Of a stretch of DNA of 64,000 nt, positions 8,075 to 16,649 are shown one piece after another. Source of the DNA: Streptomyces violascens (lineage in GTDB: Bacteria > Actinomycetota > Actinomycetes > Streptomycetales > Streptomycetaceae); assembly GCF_014649955.1 (NCBI RefSeq), contig NZ_BMUA01000009.1, positions 1 through 64,000 on the forward strand, written 5' to 3'. Numbering within the stretch: the stretch's first letter is position 1; the number at the start of each line of letters is the position of its first letter. Position numbers and translations under genes: made by a program. Under the pieces are notes generated by a model. The model saw only the letters and a list, made by a program, of their open reading frames with translations, made no database searches and was not told the origin of the DNA.

Positions 8075-10150
8075 GTGAGCGACACCACCGATCTGATGGG
8101 CGTGACTGCCGACAGCTCTGTCGACAACGCCGCGCCCGCCGCAGGTGCTGCCTCTGGCACCACCTCACGGCGCCGCCGCTCCGGCACCGGCCTCGACGGC
8201 ATGGTCCTGGCCGAGCTGCAGCAGGTCGCGTCCGGCCTCGGCATCAGGGGCACCGCGCGCATGCGCAAGAGCCAGCTGATCGAGGTCATCAAGGAGGCGC
8301 AGGCCGGCGGCGGTTCCGCGGCTCCGGCCAAGAGTGCGTCCGCCGATGCCGAGGCCAAGCCGAAGCGCCGCGCCACCTCCAAGGCCCGTACGGGCGAGGA
8401 GGCCGCCGCGGCCGCCGAGAAGCAGCCCGCGCAGCAGCAGATCGACATCCCCGGCCAGCCGTCCCCCAAGGTCTCCGACCAGGGAGCCGCCGCCGGCGAC
8501 GACCAGCCCGTCGGCGAGCGCCGTCGCCGCCGTGCGACCGCGCCCTCCGGCAGCCCCGAGTCCGCCTCGGCCGCTGCGGAGACCGTCACCAAGACGGAGG
8601 CCAGGGCCGAGGTCAAGGCCCCCGAGGGCGCCGCTCAGCCCGAGGCGAAGGCCGCCGAGGCGGTCGACACCGCCGAGGGCCGCCGGGAGCGCCGTGACCG
8701 CGGCGAGCGGGGCGACCGCGGAGACCGCCGCGACCGCCAGCGCGGTGAGCGGGGCGACCGCGGTGAGCGGGGCGAGCGCGGAGACCGTCAGCGCGGCGAG
8801 CGCGGCGGCAAGGGCGACGACCAGCAGGGCGGCCAGCGCCAGCAGCGCCAGGGCGGCCAGCAGCAGGCTCAGCAGCAGAACAACGGCCCGCAGGACGACT
8901 TCGACGACGACGGCAGCCGCCGTGGCCGCCGCGGACGTTACCGCGACCGCCGTGGCCGCCGTGGTGGCCGCGAGGAGTTCGGCGTCGAGCCGCAGGTCGC
9001 CGACGACGACGTTCTGATCCCCGTAGCGGGCATCCTGGACATCCTCGACAATTACGCGTTCATCCGGACGTCCGGCTACCTGCCGGGCCCGAACGACGTG
9101 TACGTCTCGCTCGCCCAGGTCCGCAAGAACGGTCTGCGCAAGGGTGACCACGTCACCGGCGCGGTTCGTCAGCCCAAGGACGGCGAGCGCCGTGAGAAGT
9201 TCAACGCCCTGGTGCGTCTTGACTCCTCCAACGGCATGGCGGCCGACTCGGGCCGCGGGCGCCCGGAGTTCAACAAGCTGACCCCGCTGTACCCCCAGGA
9301 CCGGCTCAGCCTGGAGACCGACCCGGGCGTGCTGACCACGCGGATCATCGACCTCGTGTCGCCGATCGGCAAGGGCCAGCGAGGCCTGATCGTGGCCCCG
9401 CCGAAGACCGGCAAGACCATGATCATGCAGGCGATCGCCAACGCGATCACCCACAACAACCCCGAGTGCCACCTGATGGTCGTCCTGGTCGACGAGCGTC
9501 CGGAAGAGGTCACCGACATGCAGCGGTCGGTGAAGGGCGAGGTCATCTCCTCGACCTTCGACCGTCCCGCCGAGGACCACACCACGGTCGCCGAGCTGGC
9601 CATCGAGCGCGCCAAGCGTCTCGTCGAGCTGGGTCACGACGTGGTCGTGCTGCTCGACTCGATCACCCGTCTGGGCCGTGCGTACAACCTGGCGGCCCCG
9701 GCCTCCGGCCGCATCCTGTCCGGTGGTGTCGACTCGACCGCGCTCTACCCGCCGAAGCGCTTCTTCGGTGCCGCGCGCAACATCGAGGACGGCGGCTCGC
9801 TGACCATCCTCGCCACCGCGCTCGTGGAGACCGGCTCGCGCATGGACGAGGTGATCTTCGAGGAGTTCAAGGGCACCGGCAACATGGAGCTCAAGCTCGA
9901 CCGCAAGCTCGCCGACAAGCGCATCTTCCCGGCGGTGGACGTCGACGCGTCCGGCACCCGCAAGGAAGAGATCCTGCTCGGCAGCGACGAGCTCGCGGTT
10001 GTCTGGAAGCTGCGCCGGGTGCTGCACGCGCTCGACCAGCAGCAGGCCATCGAGCTGCTCCTCGACAAGATGAAGCAGACGAAGTCGAACGCCGAGTTCC
10101 TGCTCCAGATCCAGAAGACGACTCCGGGTCCGGGCAACGGCAACGACTAG
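8075..10150 (+). CDS. rho: transcription termination factor Rho
   Basis: Rho is the hexameric RNA-dependent ATPase that ends transcription of untranslated RNA. At 691 residues it is much longer than the E. coli protein (419). After a Rho-N helical domain (LAELQQVASGLGIRG, about residues 46-75) there is a 200-residue low-complexity insert, Ala/Glu/Lys-rich and then very rich in Arg, Gly, Asp and Gln (repeats of ERGDR and QRGER, about residues 200-305). The cold-shock-type RNA-binding domain, Walker A (APPKTGKT), Walker B region (LMVVLVDERPEEV) and DSITRLGRAYN follow. The GTG has a GGGAAGGA ribosome site. A terminator follows the stop. Confidence 0.97.
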   Translation: MSDTTDLMGVTADSSVDNAAPAAGAASGTTSRRRRSGTGLDGMVLAELQQVASGLGIRGTARMRKSQLIEVIKEAQAGGGSAAPAKSASADAEAKPKRRATSKARTGEEAAAAAEKQPAQQQIDIPGQPSPKVSDQGAAAGDDQPVGERRRRRATAPSGSPESASAAAETVTKTEARAEVKAPEGAAQPEAKAAEAVDTAEGRRERRDRGERGDRGDRRDRQRGERGDRGERGERGDRQRGERGGKGDDQQGGQRQQRQGGQQQAQQQNNGPQDDFDDDGSRRGRRGRYRDRRGRRGGREEFGVEPQVADDDVLIPVAGILDILDNYAFIRTSGYLPGPNDVYVSLAQVRKNGLRKGDHVTGAVRQPKDGERREKFNALVRLDSSNGMAADSGRGRPEFNKLTPLYPQDRLSLETDPGVLTTRIIDLVSPIGKGQRGLIVAPPKTGKTMIMQAIANAITHNNPECHLMVVLVDERPEEVTDMQRSVKGEVISSTFDRPAEDHTTVAELAIERAKRLVELGHDVVVLLDSITRLGRAYNLAAPASGRILSGGVDSTALYPPKRFFGAARNIEDGGSLTILATALVETGSRMDEVIFEEFKGTGNMELKLDRKLADKRIFPAVDVDASGTRKEEILLGSDELAVVWKLRRVLHALDQQQAIELLLDKMKQTKSNAEFLLQIQKTTPGPGNGND

Positions 10151-10180
10151 CAATTCCCGCTCCACCAGGGCCAGTTGAGA

Positions 10181-10215
10181 GCGCCCCCGTCATTTCGGTG
10201 ACGGGGGCGTTTTTT
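10181..10215 (+). terminator. rho gene terminator
   Basis: CGCCCCCGTCA (10182-10192) pairs with TGACGGGGGCG (10199-10209), followed directly by TTTTTT. This is a textbook rho-independent terminator 30 bases after the rho stop codon, so the rho mRNA itself is terminated without Rho. Confidence 0.92.
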
Positions 10216-10285
10216 GCGCAGTACTATCAGCGGGCCGTAAGTGGGGGGAACGTATTACTGATACGCCACTGAGCTGCTGAGCTCT

Positions 10286-10320
10286 GCCCTGGGCAACCGC
10301 CGGGCAGGGCTTTTCGCTTT
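10286..10320 (+). terminator. possible terminator or attenuator before the S1 protease gene
   Basis: GCCCTG (10286-10291) pairs with CAGGGC (10305-10310) around a GC-rich 13-base loop, and TTTTCGCTTTTT follows. It lies between the rho terminator and the protease start, so it may attenuate the protease transcript if the promoter lies near 10220-10260, or act as a second terminator for rho. Confidence 0.5.
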
Positions 10321-10372
10321 TTGGCGCCTGCACTCCCCTGCGCATTTACGGGTCAACCCATGGGGAGATCGA

Positions 10373-12115
10373 ATGACATCTGGCAGGCGGAGGGTGCGCA
10401 ATGCCCTCCCTGCGGCGACCGCCGTACTCGCACTGGGATCGCTGGCCCTCGCGGCCGCACCGGCCCAGGCATCCCAGGCTCCACCAGTGCCGGGCAAGCA
10501 GAGCGTCCAGGCACCACCGGCACCGGCCTCCCAAGCAGAACTGAAGGCCCGCCTCAAGAGCGCAACCAGCCATTTCAGAGCAGCTGCGCAGAGCCCCACG
10601 CCGGGTGCCTCCAAGGCGCCGTCCGGCCAGGACCCGAAGATCATCGGCGGTACGCCCGCCGCGGTCGGCGAGGCGCCCTGGATGGTCCAGCTCTTCTACA
10701 ACGACCCGGCCACCAACCAGGGCACCTTCTGCGGCGGCACCCTGGTCGCCCCCGGCAAGGTGCTCACCGCCGCCCACTGCGTGGCGGGCCGGGACTGGAC
10801 GAAGAACGGTGTCATCCTCGGCGGCACCACCGAATACCCGCTGAACGGCGACCTGCACGGCGGTCAGCTCGTCAACGTGGCGCGCCAGTGGTCGAACCCC
10901 GCGTTCGACGCGGGCGCCCTCACCGGTGACGTGGCCGTCCTGACGCTGGCCGCGCCACTGCCGTACCAGACGCTCCAGCCGGCCGCGGCCGACGAGAGCG
11001 TCGCCTACCAGCCGGGCACCCCGGCCACGGTGTACGGGTGGGGCCGCATCAGCTCCACCAACCAGGACGTCTCGATGTCGCTGCTCAAGGCGACGATCCC
11101 GGTCCAGGCCGACGCCACCTGCGCCGCGTACTACAACCAGGCGCCCGAGAACTCCTTCGTCGCGGGCCAGATGGCATGCGCGGGCAACCCCGCGAGCGGA
11201 GCCGACGCGGGCACCGTCTCGCCCTGCAACGGCGACTCCGGGGGCCCGCTGATCGTGGGCAACCGCATCGTGGGCGTGGTGTCCTGGGGCCGCGCGGACT
11301 GCGTGGCGGCCGGCTCGTACAGCGTGTACTCGAAGCTCAGCACCTTCGCCGGGCTCGTCGGTCCCCGCGTCGACGACACCGACCTGAACTTCGACGGGCG
11401 CGCCGACCTGTTTGCGCGGAGCGACGCGACCGGGGAGGGCTTCGCGTACTACTCGCAGGGCATCACCATCGGCAACCGGTACTCGCTCGGCGACTGGCGC
11501 GGCTACGACCTGGTCCGCCAGGCGGACCTCGACCGGGACCAGCGCCAGGACTTCGTCCTGCGCACCACCGGCGGGCACCTCGACTGGTACCACTACAGCG
11601 CGGCCGCGGGCGCCAATGTCCACCAGGACCTGGGCGGCGGCTGGGGCGCGATGAAGTCGGTCGTGCTGCCGGGCGACCTCGACGGCGACACCCTGACCGA
11701 CCTGCTCGCGGTCGACACCAGCGGTCAGCTGTGGTTCTACCCCGGCAAGGGCGACGGCACCTTCGGCAACCGGTCCGCCCTCGGCGGTGGCTGGGGCCCG
11801 CTGGTCCTGGTCGGCAAGGGCGACTACAGCGGAGACGGCAGGGCCGACCTGCTGGCCCAGGACACCGCGGGCAAGCTCTGGCTCTACCCGGGCAACGGCC
11901 ACGGCGCCTTCGGCAACCGCTCGCTCGCGGGCTCGGCGGGCTGGACCTTCCCGGCGTACGCCGCCACCGGCGACGTGGACGGGGACGGCCGGGCGGACCT
12001 CTTCGCGCGCGACAGCGCGGGGGTGCTCTGGCTCTACCCGGGCAACGGGCGCGGCGCCTTCGGCAACCGCTACCAGATCGGCGGCGGCTGGGGCGGCTAC
12101 AGCCTCATCGGCTGA
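10373..12115 (+). CDS. secreted S1-family serine protease with C-terminal FG-GAP/VCBS repeats
   Basis: The 580-residue protein begins with a signal peptide (hydrophobic core about 12-30, cut near AQASQ). A trypsin-fold domain (about 89-325) contains the full triad: His135 in TAAHC, Asp186 in DVAVLTL and Ser289 in CNGDSGGPL. The position equivalent to trypsin Asp189 is Ser283, which argues for chymotrypsin-like or broad rather than Arg/Lys specificity. About five FG-GAP repeats follow (residues 340-580), with Ca-binding patterns such as DLDGDTLTDLL and DVDGDGRADLF and recurring LWLYPGNG. The repeats form a propeller that likely binds a surface or substrate. The ATG follows GGGGAGATCG. Confidence 0.9.
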   Translation: MTSGRRRVRNALPAATAVLALGSLALAAAPAQASQAPPVPGKQSVQAPPAPASQAELKARLKSATSHFRAAAQSPTPGASKAPSGQDPKIIGGTPAAVGEAPWMVQLFYNDPATNQGTFCGGTLVAPGKVLTAAHCVAGRDWTKNGVILGGTTEYPLNGDLHGGQLVNVARQWSNPAFDAGALTGDVAVLTLAAPLPYQTLQPAAADESVAYQPGTPATVYGWGRISSTNQDVSMSLLKATIPVQADATCAAYYNQAPENSFVAGQMACAGNPASGADAGTVSPCNGDSGGPLIVGNRIVGVVSWGRADCVAAGSYSVYSKLSTFAGLVGPRVDDTDLNFDGRADLFARSDATGEGFAYYSQGITIGNRYSLGDWRGYDLVRQADLDRDQRQDFVLRTTGGHLDWYHYSAAAGANVHQDLGGGWGAMKSVVLPGDLDGDTLTDLLAVDTSGQLWFYPGKGDGTFGNRSALGGGWGPLVLVGKGDYSGDGRADLLAQDTAGKLWLYPGNGHGAFGNRSLAGSAGWTFPAYAATGDVDGDGRADLFARDSAGVLWLYPGNGRGAFGNRYQIGGGWGGYSLIG

Positions 12116-12139
12116 GGCATTCGACACACGCATCACGTG

Positions 12140-12174
12140 CGCGGCGGTTCCGGACACAGCCCGGGGCCGCCGCG
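12140..12174 (+). terminator. hairpin downstream of the S1 protease gene
   Basis: CGCGGCGGTTCC (12140-12151) pairs with GGGGCCGCCGCG (12163-12174), including two G-T pairs, around an 11-base loop. There is no T-run. It is a likely transcript end in the 240-base gap before the LCP gene. Confidence 0.5.
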
Positions 12175-12258
12175 AACGCGCAGGTGAGAGCGGTGGGACC
12201 GAGACCGGCTTGCGGTCCGGGCCCGATGCGTTCTTATGGCCTTCTTAGAACCCTGTGC

Positions 12259-12282
12259 AACCCTGCTTGGTGCTTCGGCGTC
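12259..12282 (+). promoter_or_regulatory. candidate SigE-type promoter of the LCP gene
   Basis: AACC at 12259-12262 and CGTC at 12279-12282 are 16 bases apart, fitting the SigE/ECF envelope-stress consensus (AAC, about 16-17 bases, CGTC). The site lies about 75 bases before an LCP cell-wall enzyme gene, a class often under envelope-stress control. Sequence-only inference. Confidence 0.35.
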
Positions 12283-12357
12283 CGACGAGTGTCGACAAAC
12301 CGTGCCTGAACACCTGGGCAGGGGGTAACCGGAGGAGCACCGAGAACTGAGGAGACC

Positions 12358-13467
12358 ATGGGCGAGCAGGGCACACGCAGCAGCCGAATACGCGGGGCGG
12401 GCAAGCGCCGCAAGCAGCCCAGCACGCGCCGTCGCGCCGCGAAGATAGCCGCGTGGAGCGCGGCAGGCGTCGTCCTCGTCGGCGGCGGGGGACTCGGCTA
12501 CGTGTACTTCAAGCTCAACGGCAACCTCAAGGGCGTCGACATCAACGCCCAGCTCGGCACCGACCGCCCGCAGAACGTCGACAACGGCTCGATGGACATC
12601 CTGGTCCTCGGCTCGGACTCGCGGGCCGGCGCCAACAAGGAGTACGGCACGGACGAGGGCGGCGCCCGGTCCGACACCGCGATGATCATCCACGTCTACC
12701 AGGGCCACAAGACCGCGAGCGTCGTCTCCATCCCGCGCGACACCCTGGTCACCCGCCCCTCGTGCACCGTCCCCGGCGGGAAGACCGACCCGGGTGCCAG
12801 GCGCCAGATGTTCAACACGGCGTACGAGGTCGGCGGCCCGGCCTGTGCGGTCAAGACCGTCGAGCAGATGTCCGGCATCCGCATGGACCACTACATCGAG
12901 GTCGACTTCACCGGCTTCAAGAAGCTCATCGACCAGCTCGGCGGGGTGCCCGTCACCACCAACAAGCCGATCAAGGACGACAAGAGCCACCTCGACCTGC
13001 CGGCCGGCAAGCACACCCTCAACGGCGAGCAGGCCCTCGGCCTCGTACGGACCCGGCACGGCGTGGTCGGCGACGGCAGCGACCTCGGCCGCATCCAGCT
13101 CCAGCAGGCCTTCATCAAGGCGCTGATCGGCCAGGTCAAGAGCGTGGGCGTGTTCAGCAACCCGACCAAGCTGTACGGGCTCGCCGACGCCGCGACCAAG
13201 GCGATCACCACCGACTCGGACCTGAGCTCGGTCAACTCCCTGATCGGCTTCGCGAACGGCCTCAAGGGCCTGGACGCGTCCAACGTCAAGATGATCACGC
13301 TGCCGGTGCAGTACGACAAGGCCGACCCCAACCGCGTCAGCCCGCTCGCCAAGGAGTCCCAGGAGGTCTGGGACGCCCTCGCCAAGGACCAGCCGATCCC
13401 GGCCTCCGCGACCGCCGGCTCGGCGGGCGACAAGGGCACGGCGGGCGGCTACGTAGCCGGCCAGTAG
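12358..13467 (+). CDS. LCP family (LytR-CpsA-Psr) cell wall glycopolymer ligase
   Basis: LCP enzymes transfer teichoic acids or other glycopolymers from polyprenyl carriers to peptidoglycan outside the membrane. The 369-residue protein has an Arg/Lys-rich cytoplasmic start, one membrane segment (about residues 29-55) and an extracellular LCP domain with the hallmarks LVLGSDSRAG, ARSDTAMIIHV, SIPRDTLV and the arginine-rich GLVRTRH region. The ATG follows GAGGAG. The gene sits between the protease and rpmE in a conserved order. The polyprenyl sugar transferase encoded at 18780 could make lipid-linked substrates for it, but this link is an inference. Confidence 0.93.
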   Translation: MGEQGTRSSRIRGAGKRRKQPSTRRRAAKIAAWSAAGVVLVGGGGLGYVYFKLNGNLKGVDINAQLGTDRPQNVDNGSMDILVLGSDSRAGANKEYGTDEGGARSDTAMIIHVYQGHKTASVVSIPRDTLVTRPSCTVPGGKTDPGARRQMFNTAYEVGGPACAVKTVEQMSGIRMDHYIEVDFTGFKKLIDQLGGVPVTTNKPIKDDKSHLDLPAGKHTLNGEQALGLVRTRHGVVGDGSDLGRIQLQQAFIKALIGQVKSVGVFSNPTKLYGLADAATKAITTDSDLSSVNSLIGFANGLKGLDASNVKMITLPVQYDKADPNRVSPLAKESQEVWDALAKDQPIPASATAGSAGDKGTAGGYVAGQ

Positions 13468-13634
13468 TGGCCCGGGGTCGCGCATAGCGGCTTTCGGACG
13501 CTCCGGGAATAGATGCGCATCCACCCCGGTTTTGGGAGATGCGGCCAGTCCTGGCAGACTGGTACGTCGGCCCCGGTTCACGTATGCGCAATCCGCGCCT
13601 GCGACCCGGCGCCCTCCCGAACCTAGGAGACACC

Positions 13635-13859
13635 TTGAAGCGCGACATCCACCCCGAGTACGTCGAGACCCAGGTCAGCTGCACCTGTGGCGCGGCTTTC
13701 ACCACCCGTAGCACGATCGGCGGCGGCTCCATCCGCGCCGAAATCTGCTCCGAGTGCCACCCGTTCTACACGGGCAAGCAGAAGATCATGGACACCGGCG
13801 GCCGTGTGGCCCGCTTCGAGGCCCGCTTCGGCAAGGCTGCCGGCTCCGCCGCGAAGTAG
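13635..13859 (+). CDS. rpmE: 50S ribosomal protein L31 (zinc-binding type)
   Basis: The 74-residue bL31 protein begins MKRDIHPEYV and carries the four zinc-binding cysteines of the C+ type: Cys16 and Cys18 (SCTCG), Cys38 and Cys41 (ICSECH). In Streptomyces such zinc forms are replaced by a cysteine-free paralogue during zinc shortage. The start is a TTG preceded by an excellent AGGAGA site five bases away; no better codon fits the family N-terminus. prfA follows after a hairpin. Confidence 0.96.
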   Translation: MKRDIHPEYVETQVSCTCGAAFTTRSTIGGGSIRAEICSECHPFYTGKQKIMDTGGRVARFEARFGKAAGSAAK

Positions 13860-13869
13860 CGAGCCGACT

Positions 13870-13918
13870 GCGCCGGTCCGCGGCGCCTCCGTTCCGGGGG
13901 CGCTGCGACCGGCGCTTT
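13870..13918 (+). terminator. hairpin between rpmE and prfA
   Basis: GCGCCGGTC (13870-13878) pairs with GACCGGCGC (13907-13915), with further pairing inside, followed by TTT. A likely partial terminator that could set the ratio of rpmE to prfA mRNA. Confidence 0.6.
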
Positions 13919-13961
13919 GCCGTCCAGCCCTACTTCTTCGTTTGAAACCCAGGAGCCACCG

Positions 13962-15041
13962 ATGTTCGAAGCGGTCGAGGACCTGATCGGCGAGCACGCC
14001 GATCTCGAGACGAAGCTCGCCGACCCTTCGGTCCACGCCGATCAGGCCAACGCGCGCAAGCTGAACAAGCGCTACGCCGAGCTGACGCCGATCGTCGGGA
14101 CCTATCGCGCCTGGAAGCAGACGGGTGAGGACATCGAGACGGCCCGCGAGTTCGCGGCCGACGACCCCGACTTCGCCGCCGAGGTCAAGGACCTGACCGC
14201 GCAGCGCGAAGAACTCACCGAGAAGCTCCGCCTGCTCCTGGTCCCGCGCGACCCGAGCGACGACAAGGACGTACTCCTGGAGATCAAGGCGGGTGCGGGC
14301 GGCGACGAGTCGGCCCTGTTCGCCGGCGACCTCCTGCGCATGTACCTGCGCTACGCCGAGCGGGTCGGCTGGAAGACCGAGATCATCGACTCCACCGAGT
14401 CCGACCAGGGCGGCTACAAGGACGTCCAGGTCGCCGTGAAGACCAAGGGCGGCAACGGCGCGACCGAGCCCGGCCAGGGCGTCTGGGCGCGGATGAAGTA
14501 CGAGGGCGGCGTGCACCGCGTGCAGCGCGTGCCGGCCACCGAGTCGCAGGGCCGCATCCACACCTCCGCCGCCGGCGTGCTCGTCACGCCCGAGGCCGAG
14601 GAGGTCGACGTCGAGATCAACATGAACGACCTCCGCATCGACGTGTACCGCTCCTCGGGCCCCGGCGGCCAGTCCGTCAACACGACCGACTCCGCCGTCC
14701 GCATCACGCACATCCCGACCGGTGTCGTCGCCTCCTGCCAGAACGAGAAGAGCCAGCTCCAGAACAAGGAGCAGGCCATGCGCATCCTGCGTTCCCGGCT
14801 GCTCGCTGCCGCCCAGGAGGCCGCCGAGCAGGAGGCCGCCGACGCCCGCCGCAGCCAGGTGCGCACCGTCGACCGCTCCGAGAAGATCCGGACGTACAAC
14901 TTCCCGGAAAACCGCATCTCGGACCACCGGGTCGGCTTCAAGGCGTACAACTTGGACCAGGTCCTCGACGGCGACCTGGACGCGATGATCCAGGCCTGCG
15001 TCGACGCGGACTCCGCCGCCAAGCTCGCGGCCGCCCAGTAA
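13962..15041 (+). CDS. prfA: peptide chain release factor 1
   Basis: RF1 recognises UAA and UAG stop codons and triggers peptide release. The 359-residue protein has the coiled N-terminal domain, the PAT-type codon-recognition tripeptide region (VQRVPATESQGRIHT), and the peptidyl-transferase motif GPGGQSVNTTDSAVR with the methylatable Gln. The ATG has AGGAGCC seven bases ahead. The enzyme that methylates the GGQ glutamine (prmC) is encoded immediately downstream, a conserved pairing. Confidence 0.97.
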   Translation: MFEAVEDLIGEHADLETKLADPSVHADQANARKLNKRYAELTPIVGTYRAWKQTGEDIETAREFAADDPDFAAEVKDLTAQREELTEKLRLLLVPRDPSDDKDVLLEIKAGAGGDESALFAGDLLRMYLRYAERVGWKTEIIDSTESDQGGYKDVQVAVKTKGGNGATEPGQGVWARMKYEGGVHRVQRVPATESQGRIHTSAAGVLVTPEAEEVDVEINMNDLRIDVYRSSGPGGQSVNTTDSAVRITHIPTGVVASCQNEKSQLQNKEQAMRILRSRLLAAAQEAAEQEAADARRSQVRTVDRSEKIRTYNFPENRISDHRVGFKAYNLDQVLDGDLDAMIQACVDADSAAKLAAAQ

Positions 15042-15073
15042 TCCCACCCCCGTACGACTGCCGGAGGACCAGC

Positions 15074-15955
15074 GTGCAGCAAAACTCTGGGGGGCGACCC
15101 CCAGGCCCCCGAAGCGTGCTGCTTGCCGAGGTGGCCCAGGCCACCCAGCGGCTGGCCGACGCCGGCGTGCCCTCCCCGCGCTTCGACGCGGAGGAGCTCG
15201 CCGCGCACATCCACGGCTGCAAGCGGGGAGAGCTGCACAACGTCAAGGACGCGGACTTCGACGCGCGCTACTGGGAGGCCATCGCCCGCCGCGAGGCCCG
15301 CGAGCCGCTCCAGCACATCACCGGCCGCGCCTTCTTCCGCTACCTCGAACTCCAAGTGGGGCCAGGGGTGTTCGTGCCCCGGCCGGAGACCGAGTCCGTG
15401 GTCGGGTGGGCCATAGACGCCGTGCGCGCGATGGACGTCGTCGAGCCGCTCATCGTCGACCTGTGCACCGGATCGGGCGCGATCGCGCTCGCCATGGCGC
15501 AGGAGGTGCCGCGCTCGCGCGTGCACGCCGTCGAGCTGTCCGAGGACGCCCTGGAGTGGACGCGGAAGAACGTCGAGGGGTCCCGCGTCGTTCTCCACCA
15601 GGGCGACGCGCTCACCGCGCTGCCCGAGCTGGACGGCCAGGTCGACCTGGTCATCTCCAACCCGCCGTACATCCCGCTCACCGAGTGGGAGTACGTCGCC
15701 CCCGAGGCGCGCGATCACGACCCCGAGCTCGCGCTGTTCTCCGGCGAGGACGGTCTCGACACCATCCGGGGCATCGAACGCACCGCGCACCGCCTCCTGA
15801 GGCCCGGCGGGCTCGTCGTCATCGAGCACGCCGACACCCAGGGCGGCCAAGTGCCGTGGATCTTCAACGAGGAGGCCGGCTGGGCGGACGCGGCCGACCA
15901 CCCCGACCTCAACAACCGCCCGCGCTTCGCCACGGCCCGCAAGGCCACACCGTGA
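15074..15955 (+). CDS. prmC: peptide chain release factor N5-glutamine methyltransferase
   Basis: PrmC methylates the GGQ glutamine of release factors, here the product of the upstream prfA. The SAM-binding motif is DLCTGSGAIALA, the catalytic signature is NPPYIP (about residue 199), and the N-terminal helical domain recognises the release factor. The GTG at 15074 has a strong GGAGG. The first 14 residues (QQNSGGRPPGPRS) are not part of the usual family N-terminus, which starts near the internal GTG at 15116 (VLLAEVAQ). They are encoded by a G/C palindrome that looks like a dispersed repeat. If translation began at 15116 there would be no ribosome site, so the extended start is preferred. Confidence 0.94.
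   Translation: MQQNSGGRPPGPRSVLLAEVAQATQRLADAGVPSPRFDAEELAAHIHGCKRGELHNVKDADFDARYWEAIARREAREPLQHITGRAFFRYLELQVGPGVFVPRPETESVVGWAIDAVRAMDVVEPLIVDLCTGSGAIALAMAQEVPRSRVHAVELSEDALEWTRKNVEGSRVVLHQGDALTALPELDGQVDLVISNPPYIPLTEWEYVAPEARDHDPELALFSGEDGLDTIRGIERTAHRLLRPGGLVVIEHADTQGGQVPWIFNEEAGWADAADHPDLNNRPRFATARKATP
15087..15110 (+). repeat. palindromic element inside the prmC start
   Basis: CTGGGGG (15087-15093) pairs with CCCCCAG (15098-15104) and is followed by GCCCCC. The pattern matches hairpins at 23645-23662 and around 28769-28790, suggesting a dispersed element that here lies inside the reading frame. Confidence 0.5.
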
Positions 15956-16001
15956 TCAGCCGTAACACCCAGACCGTGTACGTGTACGAGGAGGCCCGCT
16001 A

Positions 16002-16649
16002 ATGGCTCGGCGATACGACTGCAACGACGCGACCGACCGCACCACCGGTCTGCGCGAAGCCGCGTCCGCCGTCCGCCGCGGCGAGCTCGTGGTGCTGCCG
16101 ACGGACACCGTGTACGGGATCGGCGCCGACGCGTTCAGCTCGCAGGCCGTCACGGACCTGCTCGACGCCAAGGGCCGCGGCCGCAACATGCCCACCCCTG
16201 TGCTCATCGGCTCGCCGAACACCCTGCACGGCCTGGTCACCGACTTCACCGAGCAGGCCTGGGAGCTCGTCGACGCGTTCTGGCCGGGCGCCCTGACCCT
16301 GGTCGCGCGCCACCAGCCGTCGCTGCAGTGGGACCTCGGCGACACCCGGGGCACCGTCGCGATCCGGATGCCGCTGCACCCGGTCGCCATCGAGCTGCTC
16401 ACCGAGGTCGGCCCGATGGCCGTGTCCTCCGCCAACCTGACCGGCCACCCGGCGCCCGAGGACTGCGACGCGGCCCAGGGCATGCTCGGCGACTCCGTCT
16501 CGGTGTACCTGGACGGCGGCCCGACCCCGGGCATCATTCCGTCGTCGATCGTGGACGTGACCGGCAAGGTCCCGGTCCTGCTGCGCGCGGGCGCCCTCGA
16601 CGCGGACGAGCTGCGCAAGGTGGTACCCGACCTCGAGGTGGCCAATTGA
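16002..16649 (+). CDS. L-threonylcarbamoyladenylate synthase (Sua5/YrdC/TsaC)
   Basis: This family makes threonylcarbamoyl-AMP from threonine, bicarbonate and ATP for the universal t6A37 tRNA modification. The 215-residue protein is the short YrdC-like form with a small C-terminal extension. Motifs include LVVLPTDTVYGIGADAF near residue 30, the KGRGRNMPTPVLI loop, FWPGALTLVAR, and SSANLTGHPAP in the nucleotide site. The ATG follows GAGGAGGCCCGCTA. The gene overlaps the phosphatase-like gene by four bases (TTGA), so the two are translationally coupled. The order prfA-prmC-sua5 is conserved across bacteria. Confidence 0.93.
   Translation: MARRYDCNDATDRTTGLREAASAVRRGELVVLPTDTVYGIGADAFSSQAVTDLLDAKGRGRNMPTPVLIGSPNTLHGLVTDFTEQAWELVDAFWPGALTLVARHQPSLQWDLGDTRGTVAIRMPLHPVAIELLTEVGPMAVSSANLTGHPAPEDCDAAQGMLGDSVSVYLDGGPTPGIIPSSIVDVTGKVPVLLRAGALDADELRKVVPDLEVAN

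Noticed and set aside
2223..10165. Long minus-strand frames opposite lysA, hom, thrC and rho
   Set aside because: They contain no recognised domains, and the opposite strand has complete motif sets for known enzymes. Long antisense frames are expected at this GC content.
10228..10372. Riboswitch (for example c-di-AMP) upstream of the S1 protease
   Set aside because: Only a short terminator-like hairpin can be read; the conserved cores of known Streptomyces riboswitches were not recognised.
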